From Chitinolyticbacter meiyuanensis (lineage in GTDB: Bacteria; Pseudomonadota; Gammaproteobacteria; Burkholderiales; Chitinibacteraceae), in the NCBI RefSeq assembly GCF_008033135.1, contig NZ_CP041335.1, positions 3,601,925 to 3,665,924 on the forward strand: DNA of 64,000 bases, written 5' to 3'. Positions within the stretch are counted from its first letter, which is position 1; each line of letters begins with the position of its first letter. The position numbers were made by a program, and so were the translations under genes. Positions 42,712 through 54,104 of this stretch are shown here, in pieces. Below the pieces are notes generated by a model that worked only from the letters and a program-made list of their open reading frames with translations, was not told the DNA's origin and made no database searches.

Positions 42712-45021
42712 TTATGCCTGGGTCACTTCGATGGCCGCGGTCAGCGCGCCAAGAGCACGGGTCGCCGGCAGGTTGGCTGCCACGCGCACCACGTCATCGA
42801 CCAGACCATCGTCGAGCGCCACCGCGAGCGTGGCCACGCCAGCGCCCTGCTTCACCTGGGCGTTGCTGCCGACGGCAAGACCGAGCTTGGCGAGGGTCGC
42901 AGCATTCGCCTTCAGCTGGGTTGCAGCCTGGGCATCGACCGTGGCCTGCAGCGCCGGAGCACGGCGGGTCAGCATGTCGAGCTGGTAGATCGGCACTTCG
43001 CCGAGACGGACCACGCCGCTGGCGGCTTGGGCCTTGACCGCAACCGGTGCGGCCAGCGCGTTGCCCAGCTTGGCGGCGAAATCACCGGCCAGCGCCAGAT
43101 CGCGCACTTCTTCGGAGCTGTTGAAGCCAAAGTTCTCCAGGCCCAACAAGTTGCCCAGCACGCGGAACACCTTCCAGGCCGGACGGGTTTCGCCGAGCGG
43201 GCGCACCACGCCATTGAAGCTTTGCGGCTTGCCTTCGGCATTGACGAAGGTGCCCGAGGTTTCCGAGAACGGCGACACCGGCAGGATCACATCGGCGTGC
43301 TCCAGCGCGCAGCTGCCGAAGCTCGACAGTGCGACGACCATGTCGGCCTGCTGCACGGCGGCGAGCGCTTCGGCACCGTTGGCGGTATCGAACTCGACTT
43401 CGGTGTTCAGCAGCACGTAGGCCTTCTTCGGCTGGGCAAACACGTTGCCGGCACCGGTGGCACCGACCAGTTGCGCACCGACCGAGTTGGCGGCGGTGGC
43501 GAACACGCCCAGCTTGGCGCCGACCAGTTCAGCCAGCGCAGCGGCAGCGGCATAGAGCTCGCCATAGCGCGGGTTCTGCTGCGCAAGGTTGCCCAAGGCG
43601 ATGCTGGTCTTTTCCTTGCCCTCGAACACCGCGGCGACAGCGCGCGCCGCATCGGTCACTTCCACACCGGCGAGGTCGATCTGGGCCGGAGCAGCAACGC
43701 CACGCGCGTCGCTGACCGCCTTGATCACGGCCAGCAAGCCTTCGACCAGCTGATCCGGGCGGACGACGAGTTCACCCGACACGGCGGTCAGCAGATCGTC
43801 GCTGTGCGGATTGACGATGGCGAGCTTGGCGCCTTTCTTCGCCGCCTGGCGCAGCCGTTGCGCGATCAGCGGTTGTTCCTTGCGCAGTGTCGAACCGACT
43901 ACCAGCACAGCATCGCTGCCGGCGAAATCGACGATGGACTGGCCGAGCCAGGTTGCACCCTGGGTCTTGAGGCCGAAGTCGGCGGCACGCAGGCGGGTCT
44001 CGACATTCTGACTGCCAAGGCCGGCAAACAATTGCTTGAGCAGGTACAGCTCTTCGACAGTGGCCTGCTCGGTGGCGACGGCGGCGATGCTGTCCGCGCC
44101 ATGATTGGCCACCACATCCTTCAAGCCATTAGCGACGTATTCGAGCGCGGTCTGCCAGTCGGCTTCCTGCCACACACCACCCTGCTTGATCAGCGGCTTG
44201 GTGAGGCGTTCTTCCGAATTCAGCGCTTCGTAGCTGAAGCGGTCGCGGTCGGCGATCCAGCATTCGTTGATCGCTTCGTTTTCCAGCGGCAGCACGCGCT
44301 TGACCTTGTGGTCCTTGACCTGAACCACCAGATTGGCGCCGAGGCCATCATGCGGGCTGACCGACTTGCGACGCGACAGCTCCCAGCTGCGGGCACTGTA
44401 ACGGAACGGCTTGCTGGTCAGCGCGCCGACCGGGCACAGGTCGATCACGTTGCCGGAGATTTCCGAATCGACGGTCTTGCCGATAAAGGTCATCACCTCG
44501 GTGTGCTCACCACGACCCGGCATGCCGAGCTCCTGGTAACCGGCGATTTCCTCGGTGAAGCGCACGCAACGGCTGCAGTGGATGCAGCGCGTCATATCGG
44601 TGGAGATCAGCGGGCCGAGGTTCTTGTTCGGCACCACGCGCTTCTCTTCCTCGTAGCGCGAGGACGAAGCGCCGTAGCCCACGGCCAGATCCTGCAGTTG
44701 GCATTCGCCGCCCTGGTCGCAGATCGGGCAATCCAGCGGGTGGTTGATCAGCAGGAACTCCATCACCCCCTTCTGCGCCGTCACGGCCATGTCGGAGTGG
44801 GTGTGGACCTTCATGCCGTCGGTCACCGGTGTGGCACAGGCCGGCAACGGCTTGGGCGCCTTTTCCACCTGTACCAGACACATGCGGCAGTTGGCCGCGA
44901 TCGACAGCTTCTTGTGGTAGCAGAAATGCGGGATGTGGACGCCAATGGAATGCGCTGCGTCCATCACCGTGCTGCCGCCCGGCACTGTCAGTTTCTTACC
45001 GTCGATTTCGATTTCGAGCAT
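42712..45021 (-). CDS. nuoG: NADH-quinone oxidoreductase subunit G
   Basis: 769 aa. The N-terminal [2Fe-2S] domain is [20 protein letters not shown]. It is followed by the His/Cys ligands of N5 and the [4Fe-4S] ligands near [15 protein letters not shown] and [10 protein letters not shown], and then a molybdopterin-oxidoreductase-like domain without Mo cofactor function. Peripheral arm of complex I. 13 bp before nuoH and 56 bp after nuoF. The C-terminal half is Ala-rich and less conserved, as usual. Confidence 0.97.
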   Translation of the reverse strand: MLEIEIDGKKLTVPGGSTVMDAAHSIGVHIPHFCYHKKLSIAANCRMCLVQVEKAPKPLPACATPVTDGMKVHTHSDMAVTAQKGVMEFLLINHPLDCPICDQGGECQLQDLAVGYGASSSRYEEEKRVVPNKNLGPLISTDMTRCIHCSRCVRFTEEIAGYQELGMPGRGEHTEVMTFIGKTVDSEISGNVIDLCPVGALTSKPFRYSARSWELSRRKSVSPHDGLGANLVVQVKDHKVKRVLPLENEAINECWIADRDRFSYEALNSEERLTKPLIKQGGVWQEADWQTALEYVANGLKDVVANHGADSIAAVATEQATVEELYLLKQLFAGLGSQNVETRLRAADFGLKTQGATWLGQSIVDFAGSDAVLVVGSTLRKEQPLIAQRLRQAAKKGAKLAIVNPHSDDLLTAVSGELVVRPDQLVEGLLAVIKAVSDARGVAAPAQIDLAGVEVTDAARAVAAVFEGKEKTSIALGNLAQQNPRYGELYAAAAALAELVGAKLGVFATAANSVGAQLVGATGAGNVFAQPKKAYVLLNTEVEFDTANGAEALAAVQQADMVVALSSFGSCALEHADVILPVSPFSETSGTFVNAEGKPQSFNGVVRPLGETRPAWKVFRVLGNLLGLENFGFNSSEEVRDLALAGDFAAKLGNALAAPVAVKAQAASGVVRLGEVPIYQLDMLTRRAPALQATVDAQAATQLKANAATLAKLGLAVGSNAQVKQGAGVATLAVALDDGLVDDVVRVAANLPATRALGALTAAIEVTQA

Positions 45022-45077
45022 ATCGATTCGATCCCAATCACAAAGTCTGCAACGAACACTGCTGCGTCAAAACGGGC

Positions 45078-46367
45078 TCAGTAGCCCGGCGCGACGCAAT
45101 TCTTGTGTTCGATGTGGTGTTCGAATTCGGCACGGAAATGCTTGAGCATCCCCTGGACCGGCATGACCGCAGCGTCGCCCAGCGCACAGATGGTGCGGCC
45201 GGCGATATTGGCGCCGACAGAGAGCAACAGGTCGAGATCTTCCGGGCGCCCCTGGCCGTGCTCGATGCGATGCACGACGCGGTAGAGCCAGCCTGTCCCT
45301 TCGCGGCACGGCGTGCACTGGCCGCACGACTCCTCGAAGTAGAAGTAGGACAGGCGCTCCAGCGCCTTCACCATGCAGGTGGTCTCATCCATCACGATCA
45401 CGGCGCCCGAGCCGAGCATGGAGCCCGCCTTGGCGATGGAGTCATAGTCCATCGTGCATTGCATCATGATGTCGGCCGGTAGCACCGGGGCGGACGAGCC
45501 GCCCGGGATCACCGCCTTCAGCTTCTTGCCGCCGCGCATGCCGCCGCACATCTCGAGCAGTTCCGAGAACGGCGTGCCGAGCGGAATCTCGTAATTCCCG
45601 GGCCGATTCACGTGGCCGGAGACCGAGAACAGCTTGGTGCCGCCGTTGTTGGGCTTGCCGAGTTCGAGGAACTTCTGCCCACCCTCGCGGATGATGTACG
45701 GCACCGAGGCGAACGTCTCGGTGTTGTTGATGGTGGTCGGCTTGCCGTAAAGGCCGTAGCTCGCCGGGAACGGTGGCTTGAAGCGGGGCTGGCCCTTCTT
45801 GCCTTCCAGCGATTCCAGCAGCGCGGTTTCCTCGCCGCAGATGTAGGCACCGTAACCGTGGTGACCATGCAGCTGGAACGAGAAATCGGTGCCGAGGATA
45901 TGGTCGCCGAGGAAGCCGGCGGCACGCGCCTCTTCCAGCGCGGCTTCGAAGCGCTCATAGGCCTCGAACACTTCGCCATGGATGTAGTTGTAACCGACCG
46001 AGATGCCCATCGCGAACCCGCCGATGATCATGCCTTCGATCAACGCGTGCGGATTGTTGACGATGATGTCGAGATCCTTGAAGGTCCCCGGCTCACCCTC
46101 GTCGGTGTTGCACACCAGATATTTTTGGCCCGGGAAGCTCCGGGGCATGAACGACCACTTGAGGCCGGTGGGGAAACCCGCACCGCCGCGGCCGCGCAGC
46201 GCCGAGGTCTTCATCTCGGCAATGATCTGGTCCTGGGTGATGCCTTCCTGCAGGATCTTCTTCAGCGCGGCATAACCGCCACGCTGCATGTATGCGTCGA
46301 TCTTCCAGCTGTTCGGATCATCGAAATCGACGCCCTCGAACACGACGCCCTTCACGTATACGGTCAT
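45078..46367 (-). CDS. nuoF: NADH-quinone oxidoreductase subunit F
   Basis: 429 aa. FMN/NADH-binding core with [19 protein letters not shown] (about 58-76) and the Gly-rich segment [20 protein letters not shown]. The N3 [4Fe-4S] ligands are in [12 protein letters not shown] with a later Cys in [10 protein letters not shown]. It oxidises NADH and feeds the chain of clusters. Follows nuoE by one base. Confidence 0.98.
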   Translation of the reverse strand: MTVYVKGVVFEGVDFDDPNSWKIDAYMQRGGYAALKKILQEGITQDQIIAEMKTSALRGRGGAGFPTGLKWSFMPRSFPGQKYLVCNTDEGEPGTFKDLDIIVNNPHALIEGMIIGGFAMGISVGYNYIHGEVFEAYERFEAALEEARAAGFLGDHILGTDFSFQLHGHHGYGAYICGEETALLESLEGKKGQPRFKPPFPASYGLYGKPTTINNTETFASVPYIIREGGQKFLELGKPNNGGTKLFSVSGHVNRPGNYEIPLGTPFSELLEMCGGMRGGKKLKAVIPGGSSAPVLPADIMMQCTMDYDSIAKAGSMLGSGAVIVMDETTCMVKALERLSYFYFEESCGQCTPCREGTGWLYRVVHRIEHGQGRPEDLDLLLSVGANIAGRTICALGDAAVMPVQGMLKHFRAEFEHHIEHKNCVAPGY

Positions 46368-46368
46368 G

Positions 46369-46866
46369 TTATTCGAGCTCCGCCAGTTTCTTGTCGATCG
46401 CGTCAGGCGTCATGTGATTGCACATGCTGTGGTTGTTCACCAGCAAGACCGGCGCATAGCCACAGGCGCCCATGCACTCGCCTTCCTTCAGCGTGAACTT
46501 GCCATCTGCCGTGGTTTCGTTGAAGCCGATCCCGAGCTTGTGCTTCAGGTGATCAGCCGCCTGATAACCGCCGGACAGCGCACAGGGCAGATTGGTACAG
46601 ACGGTGATCTTGTGACGACCCACCGGCGCACGATCGAACATGTTGTAGAACGTTGCGACTTCCATCGCGGCGATCGGCGGCACGCCGACATAGTCGGCAA
46701 CCACGGCGATCAGCTCGTTCGACAACCAGCGATGCTCGACCTGGGCGATGCGTAGCGCGCTCATCAGCGCAGAACGACGCTGATCGGCCGGGTACTTGGC
46801 CAACTCGCGATCGATCTTTGCCTGCGATTCGGCACTCAGCGTTGGTGCCTGATTGCTGGTAACCAT
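46369..46866 (-). CDS. nuoE: NADH-quinone oxidoreductase subunit E
   Basis: 165 aa. Thioredoxin-like [2Fe-2S] protein; ligands are in [12 protein letters not shown] and [12 protein letters not shown] (cluster N1a). Pairs with NuoF in the NADH-dehydrogenase module. Its start overlaps the nuoD stop by one base (TAATG). Confidence 0.97.
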   Translation of the reverse strand: MVTSNQAPTLSAESQAKIDRELAKYPADQRRSALMSALRIAQVEHRWLSNELIAVVADYVGVPPIAAMEVATFYNMFDRAPVGRHKITVCTNLPCALSGGYQAADHLKHKLGIGFNETTADGKFTLKEGECMGACGYAPVLLVNNHSMCNHMTPDAIDKKLAELE

Positions 46867-48122
46867 TAGCGGTCGATCTCCCCAAATACGATGTCCTGCG
46901 TGCCGATGATGGCGACCACGTCCGACAACATGTGGCCACGCGCCATCTCATCGAGGGCGGCCAGATGCGCGAAACCGGGGGCGCGGATCTTCAGGCGGTA
47001 AGGCTTGTTGGCACCGTCCGACACCATGTAGATGCCGAACTCGCCCTTCGGATGCTCGACGGCAGCGTAGGCCTCGCCTTCGGGCACATGCATGCCTTCG
47101 GTGAAGAGCTTGAAGTGGTGGATCAGCTCTTCCATGTTGGACTTCATGTCCAGGCGCGACGGCGGCGCGATCTTGTGGTTGTCGACGATCACCGGGCCCG
47201 GGTTCGCACGCAGCCACTGCACGCACTGCTTGATGATGCGGTTGGACTGGCGCATTTCTTCGACGCGGACAAGGTAGCGGTCGTAGCAATCACCGTTCTT
47301 GCCAACCGGGATGTCGAAGTCGAGCTTGTCGTACACTTCGTACGGCTGCTTCTTGCGCAGATCCCAGGCAATGCCGGAGCCGCGCAGCATCGGGCCGGTC
47401 AGGCCCAGATTCATCGCACGCTCGGGCGTGAGCACGCCGATGCCAACGGTACGCTGCTTCCAGATACGGTTGTCGGTAAGCAGCGTTTCGTACTCGTCGA
47501 CATAGGTTGGGAAGCGCTTGGTGAAATCTTCGATGAAGTCGAGCAGCGAGCCTTCACGGTTGCTGTTCAGCCGCTTGATCGCCGCTTCGTTGCGCACCTT
47601 CGATGCCTGATACTGTGGCATCTGCTCCGGCAGATCGCGGTACACACCACCCGGACGGTAGTAGGCCGCGTGCATGCGCGCGCCCGATACGGCCTCGTAG
47701 CAATCCATCAGGTCTTCGCGTTCGCGGAACGCGTAGAGGAAAATGGTCATCGCGCCGCAATCGAGGCCGTGCGCACCGATCCACATCAGGTGGTTCAGGA
47801 TGCGGGTGATCTCGTCGAACATCACGCGGATGTATTGCGCACGGATCGGCACTTCGATGCCGGCGAGCTTTTCGATTGCCATCACGTAGGCGTGCTCGTT
47901 GGACATCATCGACACGTAGTCGAGACGATCCATGTACGGCAGCGACTGAATGAAGGTCTTGGATTCGGCCAGCTTCTCGGTGGCGCGATGCAGCAGGCCG
48001 ATGTGCGGATCGGCGCGCTCGACGACTTCGCCGTCAAGCTCGAGCACCAGACGCAGCACGCCGTGCGCGGCCGGGTGTTGCGGGCCGAAGTTCAGCGTGT
48101 AGTTACGGATTTCAGCGGTCAC
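46866..48122 (-). CDS. nuoD: NADH-quinone oxidoreductase subunit D
   Basis: 418 aa. The 49-kDa-type quinone-site subunit, related to [NiFe]-hydrogenase large subunits but lacking the metal Cys. Starts with [20 protein letters not shown] and includes the quinone-site His region in that motif; ends in the family pattern [13 protein letters not shown]. Overlaps nuoC by 11 bp. Not fused to nuoC, unlike in E. coli. Confidence 0.98.
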   Translation of the reverse strand: MTAEIRNYTLNFGPQHPAAHGVLRLVLELDGEVVERADPHIGLLHRATEKLAESKTFIQSLPYMDRLDYVSMMSNEHAYVMAIEKLAGIEVPIRAQYIRVMFDEITRILNHLMWIGAHGLDCGAMTIFLYAFREREDLMDCYEAVSGARMHAAYYRPGGVYRDLPEQMPQYQASKVRNEAAIKRLNSNREGSLLDFIEDFTKRFPTYVDEYETLLTDNRIWKQRTVGIGVLTPERAMNLGLTGPMLRGSGIAWDLRKKQPYEVYDKLDFDIPVGKNGDCYDRYLVRVEEMRQSNRIIKQCVQWLRANPGPVIVDNHKIAPPSRLDMKSNMEELIHHFKLFTEGMHVPEGEAYAAVEHPKGEFGIYMVSDGANKPYRLKIRAPGFAHLAALDEMARGHMLSDVVAIIGTQDIVFGEIDR

Positions 48123-48705
48123 CGTAGCTCTCCTCGCGAATGATGCGCGGGGTGATTTCGCGCGGTTCGATGGTGACGGGTTGGTAGATCACGCGGGCCT
48201 GCTCGGGGTCGTAGCGCATCTCGACATAGCCCGACAGCGGGAAGTCCTTGCGGAACGGGTGACCGACGAAGCCATAGTCGGTGAGGATACGACGCAAGTC
48301 CGGATGGCCTTCGAACACGATGCCGTAGAGGTCGAACGCCTCGCGCTCGAACCAGTTGGTGCCGCTCCACACGTCGACCACCGAGGGAATGACCGGGAAA
48401 TCGTCGTCGGTGGCGAACACGCGCACGCGCAGGCGCACGTTGTGTGCGTAGGAAATCAGGTGGTAGACGGCGGCGAAGCGGCTGCCTTCCCACACGCTGT
48501 CCTTGTAGGCGCTGTAGTCGACGCCACAGACATCGAGACAGCCTTCGAACTTGAATTCGTCACGCAACTTGAGCGACACGGCGGCCCACTGGCCGGCCGG
48601 CACTTCGATGGTCACTTCGTCGAGCTCGACCTTGAGACTGGACAAAGCGGCCTCGCCCAGCTTGGCGTTCAATGCATCGACGAGGGCGTTGAGGGTCATG
48701 GTCAT
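48112..48705 (-). CDS. nuoC: NADH-quinone oxidoreductase subunit C
   Basis: 197 aa from the ATG at 48705 ([12 protein letters not shown]); a second ATG two codons on is possible, and the longer frame to 48735 overlaps nuoB. The 30-kDa-type signature is [20 protein letters not shown] followed by [20 protein letters not shown]. It is a hydrophilic subunit that binds NuoD. Confidence 0.97.
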   Translation of the reverse strand: MTMTLNALVDALNAKLGEAALSSLKVELDEVTIEVPAGQWAAVSLKLRDEFKFEGCLDVCGVDYSAYKDSVWEGSRFAAVYHLISYAHNVRLRVRVFATDDDFPVIPSVVDVWSGTNWFEREAFDLYGIVFEGHPDLRRILTDYGFVGHPFRKDFPLSGYVEMRYDPEQARVIYQPVTIEPREITPRIIREESYGDR

Positions 48706-48715
48706 CGTCCGGCCC

Positions 48716-49219
48716 TCATGCCTGTGCCGCGGCAATCTGCTTGCTGCGGGCGATGGTGTTGGTGCGCTTGATCTTGTTCTGCAGCTGGATCAGGCCGTAG
48801 AGCAGCGCTTCGGCGGTCGGCGGGCAGCCCGGGACGTAGACGTCGACCGGGACGATGCGATCGCAGCCACGCACGACGGAGTACGAATAGTGGTAATAGC
48901 CGCCGCCGTTGGCACAGGAACCCATCGAGAGCACCCAGCGCGGCTCGGGCATCTGGTCGTAGACCTTGCGCAGCGCCGGCGCCATCTTGTTGCACAGCGT
49001 GCCGGCCACGATCATCAGGTCGGACTGGCGCGGCGAGGGACGGAACACGATGCCGAAACGGTCGAGGTCATAGCGGGCCGCACCGGCCTGCATCATCTCG
49101 ACCGCGCAACAGGCGAGACCAAAGGTCATCGGCCACAGCGAACCGGTCCGGGTCCAGTTCACCACGGTATCGACCGTGGTGGTGATAAATCCTTTTTCGA
49201 GGCTTTGAGCTTCCATCAT
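48716..49219 (-). CDS. nuoB: NADH-quinone oxidoreductase subunit B
   Basis: 167 aa, start at 49219 (ATGATG) overlapping the nuoA stop; the second ATG three bases on is equally possible. The N2 [4Fe-4S] ligands Cys37, Cys38, Cys102 and Cys132 are present ([31 protein letters not shown]). N2 is the last cluster before quinone. Confidence 0.98.
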   Translation of the reverse strand: MMEAQSLEKGFITTTVDTVVNWTRTGSLWPMTFGLACCAVEMMQAGAARYDLDRFGIVFRPSPRQSDLMIVAGTLCNKMAPALRKVYDQMPEPRWVLSMGSCANGGGYYHYSYSVVRGCDRIVPVDVYVPGCPPTAEALLYGLIQLQNKIKRTNTIARSKQIAAAQA

Positions 49220-49584
49220 TCCCACTCCAAGGCGCCTTTCATCCACTCGTATACGAAGCCGACCACGAGCACCGCGAGGAAAATCATCATGGACACGAAG
49301 CCGAACATGCCGATTTCATCGAGCACCACGGCCCAGGGCACGAGGAAGGCCACTTCGAGATCGAACAGAATGAAGAGGATGGCAACGAGGTAGTAACGCA
49401 CGTCGAACTGCATGCGCGCGTCTTCGAAGGCTTCGAAGCCGCACTCGTACGGGGACAGCTTGGCCGGATCGGGCTTAACGGTGCCCAGCACCTTGCCCAC
49501 GCCCCAACCGAGCAACATGGGCGCAACACCCACCAGCACACCCACCACCAGGAACAACAGTATGGGGAAATAGTTCTGCAGCAT
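49216..49584 (-). CDS. nuoA: NADH-quinone oxidoreductase subunit A
   Basis: 122 aa, three membrane segments (about 5-28, 63-83, 90-111). The conserved loop has [20 protein letters not shown]. First gene of the 14-gene complex I operon. A terminator ends the upstream tRNA-Leu unit, so the operon promoter should lie in 49585-49655. Confidence 0.98.
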   Translation of the reverse strand: MLQNYFPILLFLVVGVLVGVAPMLLGWGVGKVLGTVKPDPAKLSPYECGFEAFEDARMQFDVRYYLVAILFILFDLEVAFLVPWAVVLDEIGMFGFVSMMIFLAVLVVGFVYEWMKGALEWE

Positions 49585-49655
49585 TCGGATCCCCGATCAG
49601 ATCTATGACAAGAACAGGAAAACTACTGAAAGTTATTGTTATGGTTATGGATCGT

Positions 49656-49686
49656 AAAAACGCCGGGAGGACCCGGCGTTTTTATT
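49656..49686 (-). terminator. Terminator between tRNA-Leu and nuoA
   Basis: Minus strand AACGCCGGG-TCCT-CCCGGCGTT followed by TTT, just past the tRNA-Leu 3' end. Confidence 0.9.
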
Positions 49687-49692
49687 GATGTA

Positions 49693-49777
49693 TGGTGCCG
49701 ACAGTGAGACTCGAACTCACACGGCCGCAGCCACTACCCCCTCAAGATAGCGTGTCTACCAATTTCACCATGTCGGC
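49693..49777 (-). tRNA. tRNA-Leu (anticodon GAG)
   Basis: 85 nt with encoded CCA and a long variable arm (class II). Acceptor GCCGACA/TGTCGGC. The anticodon arm CTATC-TTGAGGG-GGTAG reads GAG. The T-arm contains GTTCGAGTC. Located between secG and nuoA as usual in Betaproteobacteria. Confidence 0.97.
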
Positions 49778-49809
49778 TTCAAGCAGCAATCAAAAAAGCG
49801 GAGCGAAAC

Positions 49810-50139
49810 TCACTCGGGGATCTGGGCCGGCGCCGAAGCGCTGGGCGCCGCCGCTGTCGGCTTGAACCCTTCCATCGCACCGGCCGAGGATTTGCCGGAC
49901 GGGGAAGTGACAAACACCAGCACGAGGCAAGTCACAAAGAACACCGTGGCACACACGGCGGTCGAGCGACTCAGAAAATTGGCCGAACCAGAGGAACCGA
50001 ACAGACTACCTGCGGAACCACTACCGAAAGCGGCCCCCATGTCAGCACCTTTGCCGTGCTGCAACAACACCAGCACGATCACCGCAAATGCGGCGACAAC
50101 GTTGACGATCAGGACCAGAGTGTGAACGAGATTATCCAT
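49810..50139 (-). CDS. secG: Preprotein translocase subunit SecG
   Basis: 109 aa, two membrane segments (about 5-25 and 60-80), with the family motif VLVLLQHGKGADMGAAFGSG and a Gly/Ser-rich stretch with an SLFGSSGSANFL signature. Supports SecYEG protein export. Between tpiA and tRNA-Leu, the common arrangement. Confidence 0.97.
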   Translation of the reverse strand: MDNLVHTLVLIVNVVAAFAVIVLVLLQHGKGADMGAAFGSGSAGSLFGSSGSANFLSRSTAVCATVFFVTCLVLVFVTSPSGKSSAGAMEGFKPTAAAPSASAPAQIPE

Positions 50140-50205
50140 CTATCGCTTCTTCAGATTGGCGCGCATTCTAGCGCCGATAGGGGTTTTTTGCAATGCCGCA
50201 GACGC

Positions 50206-50922
50206 TTACTGCGCCTCGCGACAGATATCCAGAAACTCGGTGGCCGACAGTGCCGCACCACCGACCAGCACGCCATCCACCCCGTCCACCGCCAGCACAT
50301 GACCGGCGTTGTCACCCTTCACGCTTCCGCCGTACAACACACGGGTCCGCGCATCGAGCGTGTCCTTGATGAAGGCATGCATTTCAGCGATCTGGTCCGG
50401 CGTGGCCACCACCCCGGTCCCGACCGCCCACGACGGCTCGTAAGCCACCGCGTACAAGCTCGTCGGCACGCCGGCGAGCACCTGTAATTCCTCTGCAATG
50501 ATGTCGCGCGCGACACCGCTCTGCCGCTGCTCCAGCGTTTCGCCGACGCAATAGACTGGGAACAGCCCACCATCGAGCGTGGCCCTTACCTTGCGCGCCG
50601 CCATCTCGCTGGTTTCGCCAAAGTAGCGCCGCCGCTCCGAATGACCGACGATCACCATCTCGCAGCCGACGTCGGCCAGCATGCCTGCCGACACCTCACC
50701 GGTATACGCACCGATGTGGTACTCGCAGACATCCTGCGCGCCCAGCTGTACCGGTGACTCGGCCTCGGTCAACAAGGACTTGGCCAGCGCCAGATACGGA
50801 TAAGGCACGCACAACGCGACATTGGAACCGAGCCCGGCTCGTAACAGCTCTCGCAACACCGAGCGTATCTGCCCGACGCTGCCATGCATCTTCCAGTTGC
50901 CGATGACTTGCTGCCTGGGCAT
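50206..50922 (-). CDS. tpiA: Triosephosphate isomerase
   Basis: 238 aa from the ATG at 50922 (MPRQQVIGNWKMHG); the frame stays open to 51042 but that sequence is not TIM-like. Catalytic residues are present: Lys11 in NWKMHG, the His in VGHSERRRYFGE and the Glu in AYEPSWAVGTG; the phosphate loop is in VLYGGSVKGDNA. Interconverts DHAP and glyceraldehyde 3-phosphate in glycolysis. Confidence 0.97.
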   Translation of the reverse strand: MPRQQVIGNWKMHGSVGQIRSVLRELLRAGLGSNVALCVPYPYLALAKSLLTEAESPVQLGAQDVCEYHIGAYTGEVSAGMLADVGCEMVIVGHSERRRYFGETSEMAARKVRATLDGGLFPVYCVGETLEQRQSGVARDIIAEELQVLAGVPTSLYAVAYEPSWAVGTGVVATPDQIAEMHAFIKDTLDARTRVLYGGSVKGDNAGHVLAVDGVDGVLVGGAALSATEFLDICREAQ

Positions 50923-51120
50923 GCGCACTGCTGTCCGTTTCGCAAAAGCTGTCGATTCTAGGCCCACGCTTCTTCCTCCGTCAAACCGGACCAGGCCCGT
51001 CCGGCGGCCGATAGATTGCAGACCGGTTGCAAAAACGATCACTTGTAATATTTCGGAAACACACCATGGCTAGCATGCGGCAGCGTGTCATCAAGACCCG
51101 ACCAACCAGGAGACTTCACC

Positions 51121-52161
51121 ATGACGTTCGCACGCAAAGTGCTCGTGACCCTCGGCGTTTCTGCCGGCCTGTTCATTGCCCATGCTAACGCTGCTGACAT
51201 CACCGGCGCCGGTGCGAGTTTCCCGTACCCGCTTTATGCAAAGTGGGCTGAGCAATACAAGGCCAAGTCCGGCAGCGGTCTGAACTACCAATCGATCGGT
51301 TCGGGCGGCGGCATCAAGCAGATCCAGGCCAAGACCGTCGACTTCGGCGCATCCGATGCCCCGATGACCGCCGACAAGCTCAATGCTGCCGGCCTCGTGC
51401 AATTCCCGACCGTGATGGGCGGCGTGGTGCCGGTCATCAACGTCCCGGGCATCACCGCCGGCCAGGTCAAGCTGACCCCAACCCTGCTCGCCGACATCTT
51501 CCTCGGCAAGATCACCAAGTGGAACGACGCGGCCATCGCCAAGCTGAACCCGGGTGTGAAGCTGCCGGAACAGAACATCACCGTGGTCCACCGCGCCGAC
51601 GGCTCGGGCACCACCTGGATCTTCACCAACTACCTGTCCAAGGTCTCGCCGGAGTGGAAGACCAAGGTCGGCAATGAAGCCTCGGTGCAATGGCCCAAGG
51701 GCGTGGGTGGCAAGGGTAACGAAGGCGTGGCCCAGTACGTGAGCCGCATCAAGGGTGCCATCGGTTACGTGGAATACGCCTATGCCAAGAAGAACAAGAT
51801 GGCCCACACCCAGCTGCAGAACAAGGCTGGCAGCTTCGTGAACCCGGACGACACCACCTTCAAGGCCGCTGCCGCTTCGGCCGACTGGAACGGCACCCCC
51901 GGCTTTGCCGTGGTGCTGACCGACCAGTCGGGCGCGCAAGCCTGGCCTATCACCGGCGCCACCTTCATCCTGATGCACAAGAAGCAGGAAAAGCCAGCGC
52001 AGGCCACCGAAGTGCTGAAGTTCTTCGACTGGGCCTACAAGGATGGCGACAACACCTCGCTGGAACTGGATTACGTGCCGATGCCGGCCGCGGTCAAGGA
52101 CACCATCCGCAGCTCGTGGAAGCAGATCACCGGCGCCGACAACAGCCCGGTCTGGAAGTAA
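51121..52161 (+). CDS. pstS: Phosphate ABC transporter substrate-binding protein
   Basis: 346 aa from the ATG at 51121 with AGGAG; the frame opens at 51085. Sec signal (residues 1-24, AHANA/AD). Phosphate-binding motifs TGAGASFPYPLYAKW, SIGSGGGIKQI and HRADGSGTTWIF are intact. Periplasmic. Typically induced by phosphate starvation through PhoB; I could not find a convincing Pho box in the upstream 200 bp. First gene of pstSCAB. Confidence 0.97.
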   Translation: MTFARKVLVTLGVSAGLFIAHANAADITGAGASFPYPLYAKWAEQYKAKSGSGLNYQSIGSGGGIKQIQAKTVDFGASDAPMTADKLNAAGLVQFPTVMGGVVPVINVPGITAGQVKLTPTLLADIFLGKITKWNDAAIAKLNPGVKLPEQNITVVHRADGSGTTWIFTNYLSKVSPEWKTKVGNEASVQWPKGVGGKGNEGVAQYVSRIKGAIGYVEYAYAKKNKMAHTQLQNKAGSFVNPDDTTFKAAAASADWNGTPGFAVVLTDQSGAQAWPITGATFILMHKKQEKPAQATEVLKFFDWAYKDGDNTSLELDYVPMPAAVKDTIRSSWKQITGADNSPVWK

Positions 52162-52201
52162 TACGCAGCATGCCGGCCTTGCCCAAGACCGGCTCATCCA
52201 G

Positions 52202-52228
52202 CAACAGGAGCCCATGCGGCTCCTGTTG
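52202..52228 (+). terminator. Hairpin between pstS and pstC (partial attenuator or mRNA-stabilising stem)
   Basis: CAACAGGAGCC-CATGC-GGCTCCTGTTG, a perfect 11-bp stem 40 bp after pstS and 20 bp before pstC. The weak U-tract fits partial termination that gives more PstS than the membrane components. Confidence 0.7.
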
Positions 52229-52249
52229 TGTTCACGCCCGGAGACGTGA

Positions 52250-53215
52250 ATGACTTCCCCACAATCACAAGAACAGCGCCTGAAGAAGCAGTTGATGCAG
52301 GATCGCCTGTTCCGCGGTTCGACGCAGTTCTTTGCATTCCTGGTGCTGGCCTTGCTGGCCGGCATCATCCTGTCGTTGCTGCATGGCGCACTGCCTGCGC
52401 TGCAGTCCTTCGGCTTTGGCTTCATCACCAGTAGCGAATGGAACCCGGTGACCGAGCAGTTCGGCGGCTGGAACTCCATCGTCGGTACGCTGCTGTCCTC
52501 GTTCATCGCCCTGCTGATCGGCGTACCGGTCAGCTTCGGCATCGCCATCTTCCTGACCGAGCTCTCGCCGGTATGGCTGCGCCGCCCGCTGGGCATGGCG
52601 ATCGAGCTGCTGGCTGGCGTGCCGTCGATCATCTACGGCATGTGGGGCCTGTTCGTGTTCGCCCCCTGGTTTGCCGACAACGTTCAGCCGTGGCTGCAGC
52701 AGCTCACCGACGGCGTGCCCGTGCTCGGCACGCTGTTCGGCGGCCCCCCGATGGGGATCGGCCTGTTCACTGCCGGCCTCATCCTGTCGATCATGGTCAT
52801 CCCCTTCATCGCCTCGGTAATGCGCGATGTGTTCGAAGTGGTACCCGCGATGCTGAAGGAATCGGCCTACGGCCTGGGCTGCACCACCTGGGAGGTGGTG
52901 TGGAACGTGGTCCTGCCCTACACCAAGAACGGCGTGATCGGTGGCGTGATGCTGGGCCTGGGCCGCGCGCTGGGCGAAACCATGGCGGTGACCTTCGTCA
53001 TCGGCAATGCACACAGCAGCATCTCCTCGCTGTTCGATCCGGCCACCTCGATCGCCGCGACGCTGGCCAACGAGTTCACCGAGGCCACCACCGAAGCGCA
53101 TACCGCCTCGCTGATCGAGCTCGGCTTGTTGCTGTTCGTGATCACCTTCATCGTGCTCTCGCTCTCCAAGCTGCTGCTGCTGCGCCTGCAGAAGAGCGAA
53201 GGCGCTCACAGCTAA
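52250..53215 (+). CDS. pstC: Phosphate ABC transporter permease PstC
   Basis: 321 aa. About six membrane segments with an N-terminal periplasmic loop. The binding-protein-dependent transport loop is at KESAYGLGCTTWEVVWNVVL, with GRALGETMAVTFVIGN further on. Forms the channel with PstA. Confidence 0.97.
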   Translation: MTSPQSQEQRLKKQLMQDRLFRGSTQFFAFLVLALLAGIILSLLHGALPALQSFGFGFITSSEWNPVTEQFGGWNSIVGTLLSSFIALLIGVPVSFGIAIFLTELSPVWLRRPLGMAIELLAGVPSIIYGMWGLFVFAPWFADNVQPWLQQLTDGVPVLGTLFGGPPMGIGLFTAGLILSIMVIPFIASVMRDVFEVVPAMLKESAYGLGCTTWEVVWNVVLPYTKNGVIGGVMLGLGRALGETMAVTFVIGNAHSSISSLFDPATSIAATLANEFTEATTEAHTASLIELGLLLFVITFIVLSLSKLLLLRLQKSEGAHS

Positions 53216-53233
53216 TCCGGGACGGCTACGACC

Positions 53234-54070
53234 ATGAACCTCTACTTTCGCCGCAGACTGATCAACAGCATCAGCCTTGCTCTGTCGCTCGCCGCCATGG
53301 CTTTCGGCCTGTTCTGGCTGATATGGATCCTCTACACACTGCTCAAGAACGGCTTGGGCGGCATCACCATCGCCATGTTCACCCAGGCCACGCCCGCTCC
53401 GGGCAGCCCGGGCGGCCTTGCCAACGCCATCATCGGCAGCCTGGCCATGGCCGGCACCGGCACGCTGATCGGCACGCCGATCGGCATCCTGGCCGGCACC
53501 TACCTCGCCGAGTTTGGCCACAAGGGCTGGCTGGCGCCGGCCACGCGCTTCATCAACGACATCCTGCTGTCCGCCCCATCCATCGTCATCGGCCTGTTCG
53601 TCTACGAGGTGTACGTGCGCCACGTTGGCCACTTCTCCGGCTGGGCCGGCGCGCTGGCACTGTCGCTGCTGGTGATCCCGGTGGTGGTGCGCACGACGGA
53701 GAACATGCTCAAGCTCGTGCCCAACAGCATGCGCGAAGCGGCCTACGCACTAGGTGCGCCGCAGTGGAAGATGGTGCTGTCGGTCAGCCTGCGCGCGGCC
53801 AAGGCTGGCGTGGTAACCGGCGTACTGCTGGCCGTTGCCCGTATCCTCGGCGAAACAGCGCCGCTGCTGTTCACCGCGCTGAACAACCAGTTCTACTCGA
53901 ACATGAACCAGCCGATGGCCAACCTGCCGGTGGTGATCTTCCAGTACGCGATGAGCCCGTACGAAGACTGGCACGCCCTCGCGTGGGGCGGCTCGCTGCT
54001 GATCGGCGTGTTCGTGCTCGGCATCAACATCGTCGCCCGCGCCCTGGTGCGCAACCCGTCGCAGAACTAA
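53234..54070 (+). CDS. pstA: Phosphate ABC transporter permease PstA
   Basis: 278 aa, six membrane segments. The coupling loop is [20 protein letters not shown], followed by [20 protein letters not shown]. Start 18 bp after pstC; AGCTAATCC separates them. Confidence 0.97.
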   Translation: MNLYFRRRLINSISLALSLAAMAFGLFWLIWILYTLLKNGLGGITIAMFTQATPAPGSPGGLANAIIGSLAMAGTGTLIGTPIGILAGTYLAEFGHKGWLAPATRFINDILLSAPSIVIGLFVYEVYVRHVGHFSGWAGALALSLLVIPVVVRTTENMLKLVPNSMREAAYALGAPQWKMVLSVSLRAAKAGVVTGVLLAVARILGETAPLLFTALNNQFYSNMNQPMANLPVVIFQYAMSPYEDWHALAWGGSLLIGVFVLGINIVARALVRNPSQN

Positions 54071-54104
54071 GCGGCCACGGATCCTACGACATCAAGAGAA
54101 CATC

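Noticed and set aside
51000..51120. Pho box before pstS
   Set aside because: TGTCATCAAG near 51088 resembles one half-site only; no second half-site at 11-bp spacing, so it was not annotated.
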